Shown here: positions 46,891 through 56,390 of the stretch, in pieces | Position numbering within the stretch: the stretch's first letter is position 1 | Layout: each line of letters starts with the position of its first letter | DNA from: Promethearchaeota archaeon | GTDB lineage: Archaea; Asgardarchaeota; Lokiarchaeia; Sigyniarchaeales; SOKP01 | DNA length: 64,000 bases | Assembly (NCBI GenBank): GCA_019058365.1 | Contig: JAHPZE010000007.1 | Span: 62,001-126,000, forward strand | Direction: 5' to 3' | Translations under genes and position numbers: made by a program | The notes under the pieces: model-generated | Databases searched by the model: none | What the model saw: the letters and a program-made list of their open reading frames with translations, nothing else | What the model was told of the DNA's origin: nothing

Positions 46891-47658
46891 GTGCTAGAGA
46901 TAGTATTTAAAAGAGATATAGATCAATTTAGGTTTGAGAATAGACCATATAGATTCATGGGACAAGATCCACCAGAGCATCATGGTCCTCCTCTTCCACC
47001 CCCTTTTGATGGTCTTCCGTTTTTCGGACCAAAATTACCTTTTTCACACGGACATTTCAAACCCCCATTACCCATAAGTCGAGAATCATTTCAAGAAATT
47101 AGAGATTTTATAGTTTTATTAATAATTTCAGAGTATCCTGATGGTATAACTGGATATCAATTACAAGAAAAGTATAATTTTCCAAGAGGAACACTTGTGA
47201 GGACACTGCAGGATTTAGAGGATAAACAATATTTGAACTCTAAAGAGGCAATAATTGAAGGAAGGGCAAATAAGTTTTATATAATAACAGAATTAGGAAA
47301 GAGATTCATAGAAGAATTAAAATTGAGATGGGCAAATCTATTTAGTGTAATGTCAGAGATAACACCCCCTAATGGTTTAAAAAGGATAATGTTCGAAAAA
47401 ATAAAAGAGTTTAAGTCTAAAGATGATGCCATTGATCTTTTTCGCGGATTAAGATCATGGATGAAAGATATGCTTCAAAGAATAGAAAATAAAATTGAAA
47501 ACTTTAAGAAAAGTAAAACTGATTTAGATAGTATCATTCTGAAAATTGAAAGAATGGAACAATTAAATAAAGATAAAATAATAGATTTAGTCAAGGAATT
47601 AATTGAAAAAGTGAAAGATAATGAAAAGTCTATTGATAATGTTAATATTAATAAATAA
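46891..47658 (+). CDS. PadR-family regulator with long C-terminal helix
   Basis: 255 residues. A Pro/His-rich N terminus (residues about 25-60) precedes the winged helix: RDFIVLLIISEYPDGITGYQLQEKY and FPRGTLVRTLQDLEDKQYL with the wing EGRANKFYIITELG. The C-terminal 100 residues form long helices for dimerisation. GTG 46891 is used as start; a shorter start at the internal ATG near residue 23 is possible. It heads an operon with an ABC transporter, as PadR regulators of drug or stress exporters often do. Confidence 0.82.
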   Translation: MLEIVFKRDIDQFRFENRPYRFMGQDPPEHHGPPLPPPFDGLPFFGPKLPFSHGHFKPPLPISRESFQEIRDFIVLLIISEYPDGITGYQLQEKYNFPRGTLVRTLQDLEDKQYLNSKEAIIEGRANKFYIITELGKRFIEELKLRWANLFSVMSEITPPNGLKRIMFEKIKEFKSKDDAIDLFRGLRSWMKDMLQRIENKIENFKKSKTDLDSIILKIERMEQLNKDKIIDLVKELIEKVKDNEKSIDNVNINK

Positions 47659-47706
47659 TTAAGAAAAAATTGATATAAAACAATTTATAAAAAAACATGA
47701 TATAAA

Positions 47707-48795
47707 ATGATATTACAACCATCAGGAAAGAGTAAAAAAGTAGAGATTGACAATTCAGAAACTGTTATAAAATTAGAAAATTTAACAAAAAAATTTGGGA
47801 ATTTAACAGCAGTTAATAGTATAAACCTTGAAGTTCATAGAGGGGAAACAATTGGGTTAGTAGGTCCTAATGGAGCAGGTAAAACTACTACAATTAAAAT
47901 GATTGCGAAAATTCTAAGACCAAATTCGGGTAGAATTCTTATTAGAACTAATAGTAGTGATTTACAAGATTTAGGAAAAATATCGAGAACTTTAAGTCAA
48001 ATGGGATTTTTAATAGATATTCCCGCTTTTTACAATATGACTGCTTATCAATTATTAAGATATTTCGCAAACCTCCAAAATTACCCTAAAGATAAGATCG
48101 ATCAAAGAATAGATGAGCTTTTAGAGCGCTTCAAGCTCTCTGAATGGAAATTTGAACAGGTAAAAAATTTTTCTAAAGGAATGACTCAGAAGATAGGAAT
48201 CATTCAAGCAATTATCCATGATCCGGAGATAATAATATTGGATGAACCACAAACTGGCTTGGATCCATTAGCACGTGTTGAAATACGGAAATATATCCGA
48301 GAGCTTCAATCACAGGGAAAAACAATATTTGTTGCTTCCCATATGTTATATGAAATATCAGAAGTATGTGATAAAATCGCTTTAATTAATTATGGCTCTA
48401 TAATTGGGTTTGATACAGTAGAGAATTTAGCACTTAAATTAAAGACTAGTGAATTAGATTGTGAATTACTTAAGACCATTAATGATAGTGAATTAAGCCC
48501 ATTAATAGATCGGTTAACTGAAAAACTTAAACCTTATCTAGACAAGAATTTAGACCCGATGATATCAAAAATTCCAGTAAAGTATTATCCTGAACAACAA
48601 GGGTTTAAATTTTTTTATGATGGACGACATGAATCAAAAGGAGAGATCTTAAAGATTCTTATTAAGGAGTTCGAATCAGATTTTACAGTGATCTCATTTA
48701 CTCAGCCAAAAACATCTCAACTCGAAAGAATTTATGCAGAAATGGTAAAAGACAATGATTCAAAAGGGAAAAGCAAATTAAATGGAGGGTTATAG
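47707..48795 (+). CDS. ABC transporter ATP-binding protein
   Basis: 362 residues. Walker A is GPNGAGKTT (53-61), the signature is FSKGMTQK in place of LSGGQ, Walker B is IIILDEPQTGLD (about 175-186), and the switch His is in VASHML. This is the DrrA/CcmA-like exporter type. The C-terminal 110 residues form an extra domain found in this subgroup. It overlaps or abuts the permease gene, with which it forms the exporter. Confidence 0.92.
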   Translation: MILQPSGKSKKVEIDNSETVIKLENLTKKFGNLTAVNSINLEVHRGETIGLVGPNGAGKTTTIKMIAKILRPNSGRILIRTNSSDLQDLGKISRTLSQMGFLIDIPAFYNMTAYQLLRYFANLQNYPKDKIDQRIDELLERFKLSEWKFEQVKNFSKGMTQKIGIIQAIIHDPEIIILDEPQTGLDPLARVEIRKYIRELQSQGKTIFVASHMLYEISEVCDKIALINYGSIIGFDTVENLALKLKTSELDCELLKTINDSELSPLIDRLTEKLKPYLDKNLDPMISKIPVKYYPEQQGFKFFYDGRHESKGEILKILIKEFESDFTVISFTQPKTSQLERIYAEMVKDNDSKGKSKLNGGL

Positions 48796-48799
48796 AAAA

Positions 48800-49654
48800 A
48801 TGGATAATAGAAAAGAAAATCTTACTGGAATAAAGCCAATTTTATACACCATTGTATTTGAAATAAAAAATCAAAGAAAGAAATTTTATTTCTTTTCATT
48901 AATCGCACTTATTGTTGCTGTTTTATTGGGATATATCTTACAATTAATCCCAACTTATCTTCTATCAGATACACAAGCGGAGTTCTTTAATACTGGGTTA
49001 CAATTTATTTCATTCATCACTTTATTTGCTGCGTGTTTGTTTTTTTCTGGAATAATTTGCTCTGAATTTGATAAAAAAACTGGTTTTATAGTTTTTCCCA
49101 AAATCAACAAATATAAATTAATACTAGGAAAATATCTTGGAAATTTAGTTCTAGTAGTTGTAATTATTACAATTTACTATTTTATTTTAGGGCTTCTCGG
49201 ATTTTTCTATTATGGTGGACCAATTAACATTCGATTCTTATATTCATACGGTATTGCTATATTATATGTAATAGCTCTAAGTAGTTTTGTAACATTTTTT
49301 AGCTCATTTATGAGAAGTGTAAATCTTACAATCATTTCTACTCTAATAATTCTACTCATAGGGTTTAATATCGCTGATCAGCTTGTTACATTGATATTTG
49401 CGGATAATTTCGAACCTTTATACTCTCTATCATATTTAGGTTCTCTCATAACAGGGATACTCGAATATCCTTTTCCAAATCCGAGATATACTGAATTTTC
49501 ATTTAGCGGTATGGGTCCAGGCGGTAGAGGAGGGGACTTCTCATTCGGTCAATGGGTAACACCTACTATTGAGATGGGAATTACCTTACTACTTGTTTTT
49601 ATTGTTGTGTATTTTGTATTAGCTGCATATCTATTTAAAAGGAGGCAATTGTAG
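48800..49654 (+). CDS. ABC-2 type permease
   Basis: About 284 residues with six hydrophobic segments (for example LIALIVAVLLGYILQLI, LVVVIITIYYFILGLLGF, LLLVFIVVYFVLAAYLF). The segment ICSEFDKKTGFIVFPK between TM2 and TM3 is typical of ABC-2 permeases. The long loop before the last TM is Gly-rich. ATG 48800 is chosen because GGAGGG lies 10 bases upstream; an upstream ATG at 48782 overlaps the ATPase gene. Partner of the ATPase at 47707. Confidence 0.87.
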   Translation: MDNRKENLTGIKPILYTIVFEIKNQRKKFYFFSLIALIVAVLLGYILQLIPTYLLSDTQAEFFNTGLQFISFITLFAACLFFSGIICSEFDKKTGFIVFPKINKYKLILGKYLGNLVLVVVIITIYYFILGLLGFFYYGGPINIRFLYSYGIAILYVIALSSFVTFFSSFMRSVNLTIISTLIILLIGFNIADQLVTLIFADNFEPLYSLSYLGSLITGILEYPFPNPRYTEFSFSGMGPGGRGGDFSFGQWVTPTIEMGITLLLVFIVVYFVLAAYLFKRRQL

Positions 49655-49655
49655 A

Positions 49656-50630
49656 ATGAAAAAAAATATAAAAATCAATATAATTGGAGTATCGCTTCTC
49701 TGTATAATTTTCTTGGGAATGTTTTCAACAATTACCATTGCTAATGGGAATTATAATATTGCCTTAACTAAAGGTACTGAAGTCTTTACTGTTACACAAT
49801 ATGATGAAGCTGCTTGGAAAACTACAATTAATTCGTCCACGACACCTTCAGATTGGTTCGAAGGAGATTCAAATCAAACTGGCGCGAAGAGTAAAAATAC
49901 GATTAAAGGCTGGAATTATGTTACTTGGGAATTTTATGATATATTTGTTTCATTATTTTTACCAGCAATGTTTGAATCTGAAGAGCTTATCCCATTATTA
50001 GGATTAATGAATACTCAAGGATATAATGAATCTACTATAAATACTAATTATACAAATAGCTACAATCTATGGGTTGGTCTACGTGCTGTATGGAATTTTA
50101 CAATTGGAAGCTTTGAAGAAGATCCTACAATTGCAAATGATCCACTTTTAATATTTCGAAATCCAACTGATTTTGATGACATTCTTAATAACTATAATAA
50201 TTTATCAGCAGAACTTAATAGCCTTCCCGCGATTATATTTTCAAATATTAGCTTTCCAATCTTAGAACCAGATGAATTTTTATGGTTATTTATCTTTAAT
50301 GGACTCACATTAGGTACTCCCTTTAGTTCATATTTAGAAGAACTCATTACTGCACTCGATTGTAAAAATGCCACAGTTAGCAACAATGTTCTTACAATAA
50401 ACCTGACTGGTGAAACAAATTATATTGTAGAAATTACTTATGGTAATGAAGGAACAATGTCTTCATTTGTAGTAAAAGATGTTGGGAGTAACATAATATA
50501 CCAAATTGTTGCTACAAATACAGATTGGATCTTCTTTATTACAGTTATTATAGTGGTACTTTGTATCGGAGGATTAAGTGTTTATTTAATAATCCGGAAG
50601 CGAAAAATAAATAGAATAAGAAAGAAATAA
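49656..50630 (+). CDS. Secreted protein anchored by C-terminal TM
   Basis: 324 residues. The first 30 residues are a signal peptide (basic start, then VSLLCIIFLGMFSTITIA). The bulk is extracellular and Asn/Thr-rich with Trp residues. A TM helix near the C terminus (WIFFITVIIVVLCIGGLSVYLI) is followed by a basic stop-transfer tail RKRKINRIRKK. GGAGG lies 11 bases before the ATG and the start is one base after the permease stop. It may be the substrate-facing partner of the transporter. Unrecognised family. Confidence 0.75.
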   Translation: MKKNIKINIIGVSLLCIIFLGMFSTITIANGNYNIALTKGTEVFTVTQYDEAAWKTTINSSTTPSDWFEGDSNQTGAKSKNTIKGWNYVTWEFYDIFVSLFLPAMFESEELIPLLGLMNTQGYNESTINTNYTNSYNLWVGLRAVWNFTIGSFEEDPTIANDPLLIFRNPTDFDDILNNYNNLSAELNSLPAIIFSNISFPILEPDEFLWLFIFNGLTLGTPFSSYLEELITALDCKNATVSNNVLTINLTGETNYIVEITYGNEGTMSSFVVKDVGSNIIYQIVATNTDWIFFITVIIVVLCIGGLSVYLIIRKRKINRIRKK

Positions 50631-50672
50631 ACATATTTTTTTTTAAATTTTAAATATTTAAGTTTGATATTA

Positions 50673-51815
50673 TCATTCTTTTATGTCCTTGGGGTTTATT
50701 TCTTTGCCAAGCATGGAGGATTTTAAAGCTGCTAAAGCAAATTGTGTTGTATATTTTCCTTCCTCCCCCGATAATATTGGATCTCCACCATTCTTTATTG
50801 CTTCAATGAAATGGTGAGTTGAATTTATAAATCCATATTTCCAATCTCGTTCCATATCTGAGATCGTTTCAATTTTTCCATCTCGGAAGATAACAATTGC
50901 GGGAAAAAACTCTGATTTGGACATGGTATTGCCTCCAGCAGTTGCTTGATTTATCCACATAATTCCCTCTGAGCCCGTAATAGATATAAATTCATCCTCG
51001 GGATAATAGGGACTAGGTAAAGTCATGTTTGGAGAATAATTATATTCCATATTTCCATATGTAGGCACAAAAAAATCTGAATCCTGTGGAGGTGCGTACT
51101 TCCACATTATATAAGCAGGGGCATCTAAATTATTAAATCTGTCAATCCATGAATAGACTTTTTCAATTTTTGCCCCAATTAAGTGTATGGCTAACCAAAA
51201 TTTATGGAATCCGTCATCAAATATAATAGGGGATCCACATTCCAATCCACCACCACACAATTTTGGATCTAACCTCCATATCCATGTTGTAGTAGTTATA
51301 TCCCACCCTCCTTTAGATGCTTCAAGTGTTTTAATGTGAATTGAATTTACTTCACCTATAATTCCCTCTTCTAATAATTGCTTCGCTCTCATAATTGGAG
51401 GATAAAAAGTGAAGTTTTCAAAGATTTTTAGCTTTATATTATTATTCTTGCAAGCATTAATCATTTTATCGCAGTCTTTGATAGAGTGTGCCATTGGTTT
51501 TTGTACACTTATTCCTAAAATATTTTTTTGAGTTGCATAAAGAGTCACTTCACAATGTAAATGATGAGGTAATAAAATTTCTAGAATATCAATGTTTTCG
51601 ACATCAAGCATTTCTTTATAATCATGATAATGTCTAACATCGGACCCTAGATTAAACTTTTCAATCTTCTCTTTAATATGTCTTTCTTTACTATCACATA
51701 AACAAGTAATTTCAATATCATCACGATTTAAATAGCCCAGTATATTAAGATCAAAAATAACTCCGCATCCAATGATTCCAACTTTTAATTTTTCCATGAT
51801 TTTCCTCGTTTTCAT
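50673..51815 (-). CDS. Gfo/Idh/MocA-family oxidoreductase
   Basis: 380 residues. The Rossmann start VGIIGCGVIFDLNILGYLN, the segment EILLPHHLHCEVTLYA and the catalytic Lys in VQKPMAHS (QKP in place of EKP) define the family. The C-terminal domain holds several aromatic and acidic residues and a conserved His near HKFWLAIHLIG. These enzymes oxidise or reduce sugars or cyclitols with NAD(P). Two nearby starts exist (51815 and 51797); the second is closer to the conserved strand. Confidence 0.85.
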   Translation of the reverse strand: MKTRKIMEKLKVGIIGCGVIFDLNILGYLNRDDIEITCLCDSKERHIKEKIEKFNLGSDVRHYHDYKEMLDVENIDILEILLPHHLHCEVTLYATQKNILGISVQKPMAHSIKDCDKMINACKNNNIKLKIFENFTFYPPIMRAKQLLEEGIIGEVNSIHIKTLEASKGGWDITTTTWIWRLDPKLCGGGLECGSPIIFDDGFHKFWLAIHLIGAKIEKVYSWIDRFNNLDAPAYIMWKYAPPQDSDFFVPTYGNMEYNYSPNMTLPSPYYPEDEFISITGSEGIMWINQATAGGNTMSKSEFFPAIVIFRDGKIETISDMERDWKYGFINSTHHFIEAIKNGGDPILSGEEGKYTTQFALAALKSSMLGKEINPKDIKE

Positions 51816-52144
51816 TATTTCAATCTATTATTTAGAAAATAAATGAAATTATAAAATGCAAATTTTAAGATGATTAATTTAAAAAATAAATTTATTTATT
51901 GTAGTAATTTAATAAGTTAAAGAAATAAAAAGTTCCCATATTTTTTTTTTAAAAATTAATATCTAATTTTTGTAGAAAAAACATCATTATAAAAAAGAAA
52001 ATGTAAAAATAAACAATAAATTAAAAAATATAAAAAAAATAATATTATGTGGGGTGCTTTAGAGTTAGATTTTACAATAGTAATCTTTCGGATACTTTAT
52101 TATCTTAATTCTAAAGCGCTCCGCCTTTAATTTTGGTATAATGC
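51816..52144. other. AT-rich gap with one long hairpin
   Basis: Upstream of the oxidoreductase gene and downstream of hsp20. The sequence is mostly A and T and contains no ORF. The only notable structure is the hairpin at 52051-52122, listed separately. Confidence 0.6.
52051..52122 (-). ncRNA. Long hairpin downstream of hsp20
   Basis: The two ends of this 72-base segment pair over about 18 positions with G-U pairs allowed: GGGGTGCTTTAGAGTTAG at 52051 with the segment ending AAAGCGCTCC at 52122. The inside can form a second short stem around TTTC. It is GC-richer than the surroundings. It follows the hsp20 stop on the minus strand, so it may be a terminator, a mRNA-stability hairpin, or a separate small RNA. 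It may also be a small inverted-repeat element. Confidence 0.5.
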
Positions 52145-52648
52145 TTAATTTTCACTAATATCTATTTTTTTAGCAGGTATTTTGCTAAATGTTACCTTTA
52201 GTAGCCCATTAGCCATTTTTGAGACTATTGTATCTGTATCTGCATCAACGGGTAAAGGAATGTCCATATCTACATCAATAAATGTAAATCCCTTCCAGAA
52301 GAATGGATTGCAACATTCATGAAGCGTTTTTTCTTCCTCTGGCTTTTCATTTACATTTTTTCTTTCAGGAACCTTCGGTTTCTCTGATTTAATGTTCAGA
52401 TGTTTGTTAATTAAAGAAACCTTAACTTCTTCTTTAGTACGACCAGCTAAAGGTACAGTAATCAAATAGTTATCTCCAAGGTCTTCAACATTAAAAGGTA
52501 TTTGACTCCCCATAAAACCTTTCATAAAATGTGTAGCCATCTTTTTCATTTTATGCAATTGTTGAGGATTAAATGGAAAGCAACCAAACATCGCTTTTTG
52601 ATCATAAACACGACCGTGACTATGACCATGAGGACTTTCATCACACAT
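52145..52648 (-). CDS. Small heat shock protein (Hsp20)
   Basis: 167 residues with the alpha-crystallin domain (about 55-160): INVEDLGDNYLITVPLAG-type start, TKEEVKVSLINKHLNIKSE and the closing MANGLLKVTFSKIPAKKI, which includes the GLLKVTF signature. A His-rich N terminus and a charged insert with NEKPEEEK lie around it. It binds unfolding proteins in oligomers. It is preceded by a PadR gene on the same strand, probably its regulator. A GGAGG-like site is seen upstream of the ATG. Confidence 0.87.
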   Translation of the reverse strand: MCDESPHGHSHGRVYDQKAMFGCFPFNPQQLHKMKKMATHFMKGFMGSQIPFNVEDLGDNYLITVPLAGRTKEEVKVSLINKHLNIKSEKPKVPERKNVNEKPEEEKTLHECCNPFFWKGFTFIDVDMDIPLPVDADTDTIVSKMANGLLKVTFSKIPAKKIDISEN

Positions 52649-52704
52649 TTTTTATTTTCCTCCTTAATTTATTTATTTTTTTGTATATATTTTAATGGCA
52701 AAAG

Positions 52705-53355
52705 TTAAAAATTCTCATACTCCTCATCATCCACTATAGGGATGGTCTTTGTATTTTTCTCTCTTTCTTTTTTTAAATCTTTTAAAAAATTCTCATATTT
52801 TTCAAGTTCATTATCAATTTCTGTTAATCGCATTGAGATCCTTTCTCTGCTAAATTTTAAATCATCAATAATTCTTTCAACTCTACTAATATTTGTTAAA
52901 GAAAAATCTCCTTGATTGATTTCTCTATCAATTGGTGCACAATGATAAGGAAAACAAGACATTACTCCTTTAATTCGTTTTTCATGGGGTGACCATGCAT
53001 TCACAACTGTGCGAATATAATCTCCAAGAGTATTCATACTAGATTCAAAATTATCTTTTAAAATTTCTTTTAATCTCTCCATACCTCGTCCGGTAATTCT
53101 GTAAATCTTTTTCTGACGATTGTTTTCATCAATAAATTCTTCTGTATCAACAAAACCTTTTTTATCCAATCTATTTAACAAAGGATATATTGTTCCTGGA
53201 GAAGCTCTCCACATTGGTTTAAATTTTTTATTAATTACTTGACTTATTTCATAACCAGATATCCCTTCTCGATTTCTAATAATAGAAAGTACCAAAATAT
53301 CTAACCCTGAGAACGCTCCACCTTGATAACCACTAAATCGTTTGCCAAAGAACAT
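52705..53355 (-). CDS. PadR-family transcriptional regulator
   Basis: 216 residues. The winged helix reads LDILVLSIIRNREGISGYEISQ, WRASPGTIYPLLNRLDKKGFV and the wing NRQKKIYRITGRGMERLKE, the classic PadR pattern. The C-terminal half has long helices for dimerisation. It is followed by hsp20 57 bases later. An inverted repeat upstream may be its own operator. Confidence 0.9.
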   Translation of the reverse strand: MFFGKRFSGYQGGAFSGLDILVLSIIRNREGISGYEISQVINKKFKPMWRASPGTIYPLLNRLDKKGFVDTEEFIDENNRQKKIYRITGRGMERLKEILKDNFESSMNTLGDYIRTVVNAWSPHEKRIKGVMSCFPYHCAPIDREINQGDFSLTNISRVERIIDDLKFSRERISMRLTEIDNELEKYENFLKDLKKEREKNTKTIPIVDDEEYENF

Positions 53356-53373
53356 TTTTTAACTTCACCAATA

Positions 53374-53388
53374 TATCAGTTTTTGATA
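53374..53388 (-). promoter_or_regulatory. Candidate PadR operator (inverted repeat)
   Basis: TATCA and TGATA are separated by five bases, 19-33 bases before the PadR start, with a TATATAAATATA box at about 53407-53420 (minus-strand promoter). This is the expected place for an autoregulatory operator. AT-richness makes the call tentative. Confidence 0.35.
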
Positions 53389-53662
53389 AAATTTATGATA
53401 TTAAAGGAAAGACACCTATATAAATATATCGGAGATCGAATATTCAATAAATATTTGAGAGAAGCCAGAAAAAACAAAATGAAAAACTGAAATACCAAAA
53501 TAATTTATAAGGAATATAGTGATTTAATAATCAATTATTTCTAATCATAGGAAACTTCTTTATCTTCATAATTATTAATTATTCGATTTTTGAGACTTGA
53601 ATTCATAATGTTAATATTTTTCTTATTAAATTTTCAATATTATAATCTCAATTAAAGGAATA

Positions 53663-53791
53663 AATATTGATAGGTATAATCTCTGTAAAGAATGTTTAAA
53701 AAAATGTCCAATGCGTAACTTTAATAGCCCTAACAGAACGCTACCCCGTTTACCAATAGAAACTAATTTTATTTCTGAATCCTCTAATTAA
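53663..53791 (+). pseudogene. Small Cys-motif fragment, possible ferredoxin-like remnant
   Basis: The plus strand is open from about 53630 to TAA at 53789 and reads YNLCKECLKKCPMRN, a CxxCxxxCP iron-sulfur-like or zinc-like motif, then a Pro-rich tail. No start codon is available, so it looks like the end of a lost gene. The rest of the gap 53356-53865 shows no further feature. Confidence 0.35.
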
Positions 53792-53865
53792 TAGTATAAC
53801 AAAAATACTTATTAATATCAAGTGAAAACTTAAATTAACAAACTATTTTGTTATATAAAAATATA

Positions 53866-55413
53866 ATGTCATTATTAGATAAATTGCAAAGGAAAAAAGG
53901 GAAGAGGTGGATTATCCTTTATGTTGTTTTATGTATTAATTTGATAATTTTTCTTACATTAATTCATACAATTGAACCTTATTGGTATGAAATTAATTCA
54001 GAGGTATCAAGTTGGGTAGGATTTGACTTTGATATTGTTCTTTTAGTAAGGATAATTCTAATATTACCATTACTTTATGGTTTAGTATTAATTTTCATCA
54101 ATATAAGAAAATTTACACAAGCAGATGAGCTAAAACCCTGTACTTTAAATAAAATAATACCGTTTATCTTGATTGTCTTGTATAATGTCATATTTAGTGT
54201 TTTATTATACTTTTTTGACCAATATGGGCAAGTTAGGAGAATTTTACAAGTTTTGGATTTTTATAGTATTTACATTATTTTTATTCTTGATATCCTTCTT
54301 ATAGTCTTATTATATCCAATAATCAAAACTGTACCTAAATTAAAAAATTATCTTTCAAGAAAATACTTAGATCCATATAAGAAAGCATTGATAATAGTTA
54401 TATGCCTTATCAGTTGTTACATTTTTACTTTTACAATTCCAATAATATATCGACCTTCAAATGTGATAAATGGAGATTTACCACCAAAACCAGATTTGAT
54501 TGCTCACAGAGGTGCTTCATCCTTAGCTCCAGAAAATACAATTGAAGCGGGTCTTGCAGCTCTTGAATATAATACCGTTATTGGATGGGAAGTAGACATT
54601 AAAATTAGTTTTGATGGAGTTCCGTTTTTAATGCATGATGATACATTATTGAGAACAACCAATGTATCAGATCATTTTCCCAGTAGAAAATACGATAAAG
54701 CAGAAACATTTACAATTTCAGAACTTCGAGAATTAGATGCAGGTTCTTGGTTTGTGGAAGAGGATCCTTTTGATACCATCTCAAAAGGAATTATATCTTA
54801 TGCAAAAGCAGAGTCATACAAGGGTATAAGAATTCCTACTTTTGAAGAAGTCCTTAACTTCACACGGGATAATAATTATTATTTAGATTTTGATGCCGAT
54901 AGGCCAGATCCTAGTCATCCTTATTATGAGGATTTTTATGAAATTCTCTTAAATATGACTATTGAATCTGGTGTTGATTTATCTAAAATGATGATTCCAA
55001 CTTCTAATTCAGAATGGATTGAAATGATCAATATTCGTGCCCCTAATATTTTATTAGGATGGCCCGGTTCACCATCCCCTATTGAATTTGAATCTTCTTC
55101 TTATAATTATTCTTATATTAATACGGATGATACATATTCAAATGCTGGATATCAAGCTTTATATCAATCAAATTTATCAGTAATGGTATATACAATCGAC
55201 GCAAAGGAAAGACATTCTCAATTATGGTGTCTTGGAGCAAAATGGGTGAAAACAAATACTCCTTATAAATTCAACGATTTAACAAAACCTCTGTGGTATA
55301 TGAATATTCTAACTTATGAAACAATATGGTTTATTTTTATTATTGCTGCTATTAGTTCTGCAATTATAATAAAATTTATACTAATTGAAAAATTCAAGGT
55401 AAGAAAAAAATGA
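53866..55413 (+). CDS. Membrane glycerophosphodiester phosphodiesterase
   Basis: About 515 residues. Five or so TM segments in the first 200 residues are followed by a GDPD domain: LIAHRGASSLAPENT (catalytic His and Arg), GWEVDIKISFDGVPFLMHDD (metal-binding Glu/Asp and catalytic His) and a late AKWVKTNTPY. One last TM (WFIFIIAAISSAIIIKFI) is at the C terminus. It cleaves glycerophosphodiesters outside the cell to glycerol-3-phosphate and an alcohol. ATG 53866 is preferred to the TTG at 53848. No ribosome-binding site is visible. Confidence 0.87.
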   Translation: MSLLDKLQRKKGKRWIILYVVLCINLIIFLTLIHTIEPYWYEINSEVSSWVGFDFDIVLLVRIILILPLLYGLVLIFINIRKFTQADELKPCTLNKIIPFILIVLYNVIFSVLLYFFDQYGQVRRILQVLDFYSIYIIFILDILLIVLLYPIIKTVPKLKNYLSRKYLDPYKKALIIVICLISCYIFTFTIPIIYRPSNVINGDLPPKPDLIAHRGASSLAPENTIEAGLAALEYNTVIGWEVDIKISFDGVPFLMHDDTLLRTTNVSDHFPSRKYDKAETFTISELRELDAGSWFVEEDPFDTISKGIISYAKAESYKGIRIPTFEEVLNFTRDNNYYLDFDADRPDPSHPYYEDFYEILLNMTIESGVDLSKMMIPTSNSEWIEMINIRAPNILLGWPGSPSPIEFESSSYNYSYINTDDTYSNAGYQALYQSNLSVMVYTIDAKERHSQLWCLGAKWVKTNTPYKFNDLTKPLWYMNILTYETIWFIFIIAAISSAIIIKFILIEKFKVRKK

Positions 55414-55596
55414 TGAAATTTTGTTTTTAATATATCTATAATCCATATTAGAAAGTTATTAAATGTAAAAAAAATTGAAATCTCTTTAATATGTAAGTAT
55501 AACACGGAAAATATAGTAAAAGAGAATTATTAAATAACTATAAAACTAATATAAATAAATTGATTAATACTTTTAAAAAGTGATCTTTTTAAGATA

Positions 55597-56328
55597 ATGT
55601 TGGCACAATTAACTGGATTTGAAATATTTTATGGAAGTTTTACATTAATATCTGTTATAATATCCACCGTATTAGGTCTTTTTATTGCATTAAAGTATTT
55701 ACAGCATAAAAAAATAGAATTACTTTTAGTTGGAATTACATGGATACTTTTAGCAAGCCCATACTGGTCTGATGCGATACAATTTATTACAAATACATTT
55801 TTCGGGATAAGCCTAGATCCACCTTTGTATTTCTTCTTAGCTAATGCGTTTATTGCTCCAATTCATATTACATGGCTTTATGCTTTTACTAATTTTCTTT
55901 TTAAGAAGCAACAGAAGAAAATAATGCTATTCTTTACCATTGAGGCAATATTTTTTGAAATTGTCTTTTTGTATGTCTTTTTTTTGAATCCTTTTCTAAT
56001 CGGAGACCAAAGAAGTGCTTTTGTAGTAGAATGGGCAATATGGATACAAGTTTACTTATTATTTTCGATAATTCTATTCTTAGTTACTGGATTTTTATTT
56101 GCTAGAATCAGTCTAAAAGCAGATTCTTCTGAAATTAAACTAAAAGGAAAATTTTTAATAATAGCATTTCTAACTTTTACAATTGGAACGATGATAGATG
56201 TTATTGGAGCAGAAAATCCTACAGAAATAACTATTTTTTTTGCCAGAACTTTTGTAATTGTTAGTTCGATCTGCTTCTACATAGGATTCACATTACCTAG
56301 ATTCATCAAAGAATTATTTATAAAATGA
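55597..56328 (+). CDS. Multi-TM membrane protein, seven segments
   Basis: 243 residues with about seven evenly spaced hydrophobic helices, for example FTLISVIISTVLGLFIALKYL, LYFFLANAFIAPIHITWLYAF, IMLFFTIEAIFFEIVFLYVFF and FLIIAFLTFTIGTMIDVIG. No transporter motif or retinal Lys pattern is evident. Such seven-helix proteins of unknown role occur in related archaea; they may be sensors. A bidirectional terminator follows at 56339. Confidence 0.65.
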   Translation: MLAQLTGFEIFYGSFTLISVIISTVLGLFIALKYLQHKKIELLLVGITWILLASPYWSDAIQFITNTFFGISLDPPLYFFLANAFIAPIHITWLYAFTNFLFKKQQKKIMLFFTIEAIFFEIVFLYVFFLNPFLIGDQRSAFVVEWAIWIQVYLLFSIILFLVTGFLFARISLKADSSEIKLKGKFLIIAFLTFTIGTMIDVIGAENPTEITIFFARTFVIVSSICFYIGFTLPRFIKELFIK

Positions 56329-56338
56329 GAGAATAAAA

Positions 56339-56358
56339 ACGCTTTATCTTTAAAGCGT
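56339..56358. terminator. Bidirectional terminator hairpin
   Basis: A perfect 8-bp stem ACGCTTTA/TAAAGCGT with loop TCTT, followed by a T-rich tract on the plus strand and preceded by A residues, lies between the convergent genes 55597-56328 and 56391-57632. It would end both transcripts. Confidence 0.7.
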
Positions 56359-56390
56359 ATAAATTCTTTTTCTTTTTGAGCAGTAAGAGC

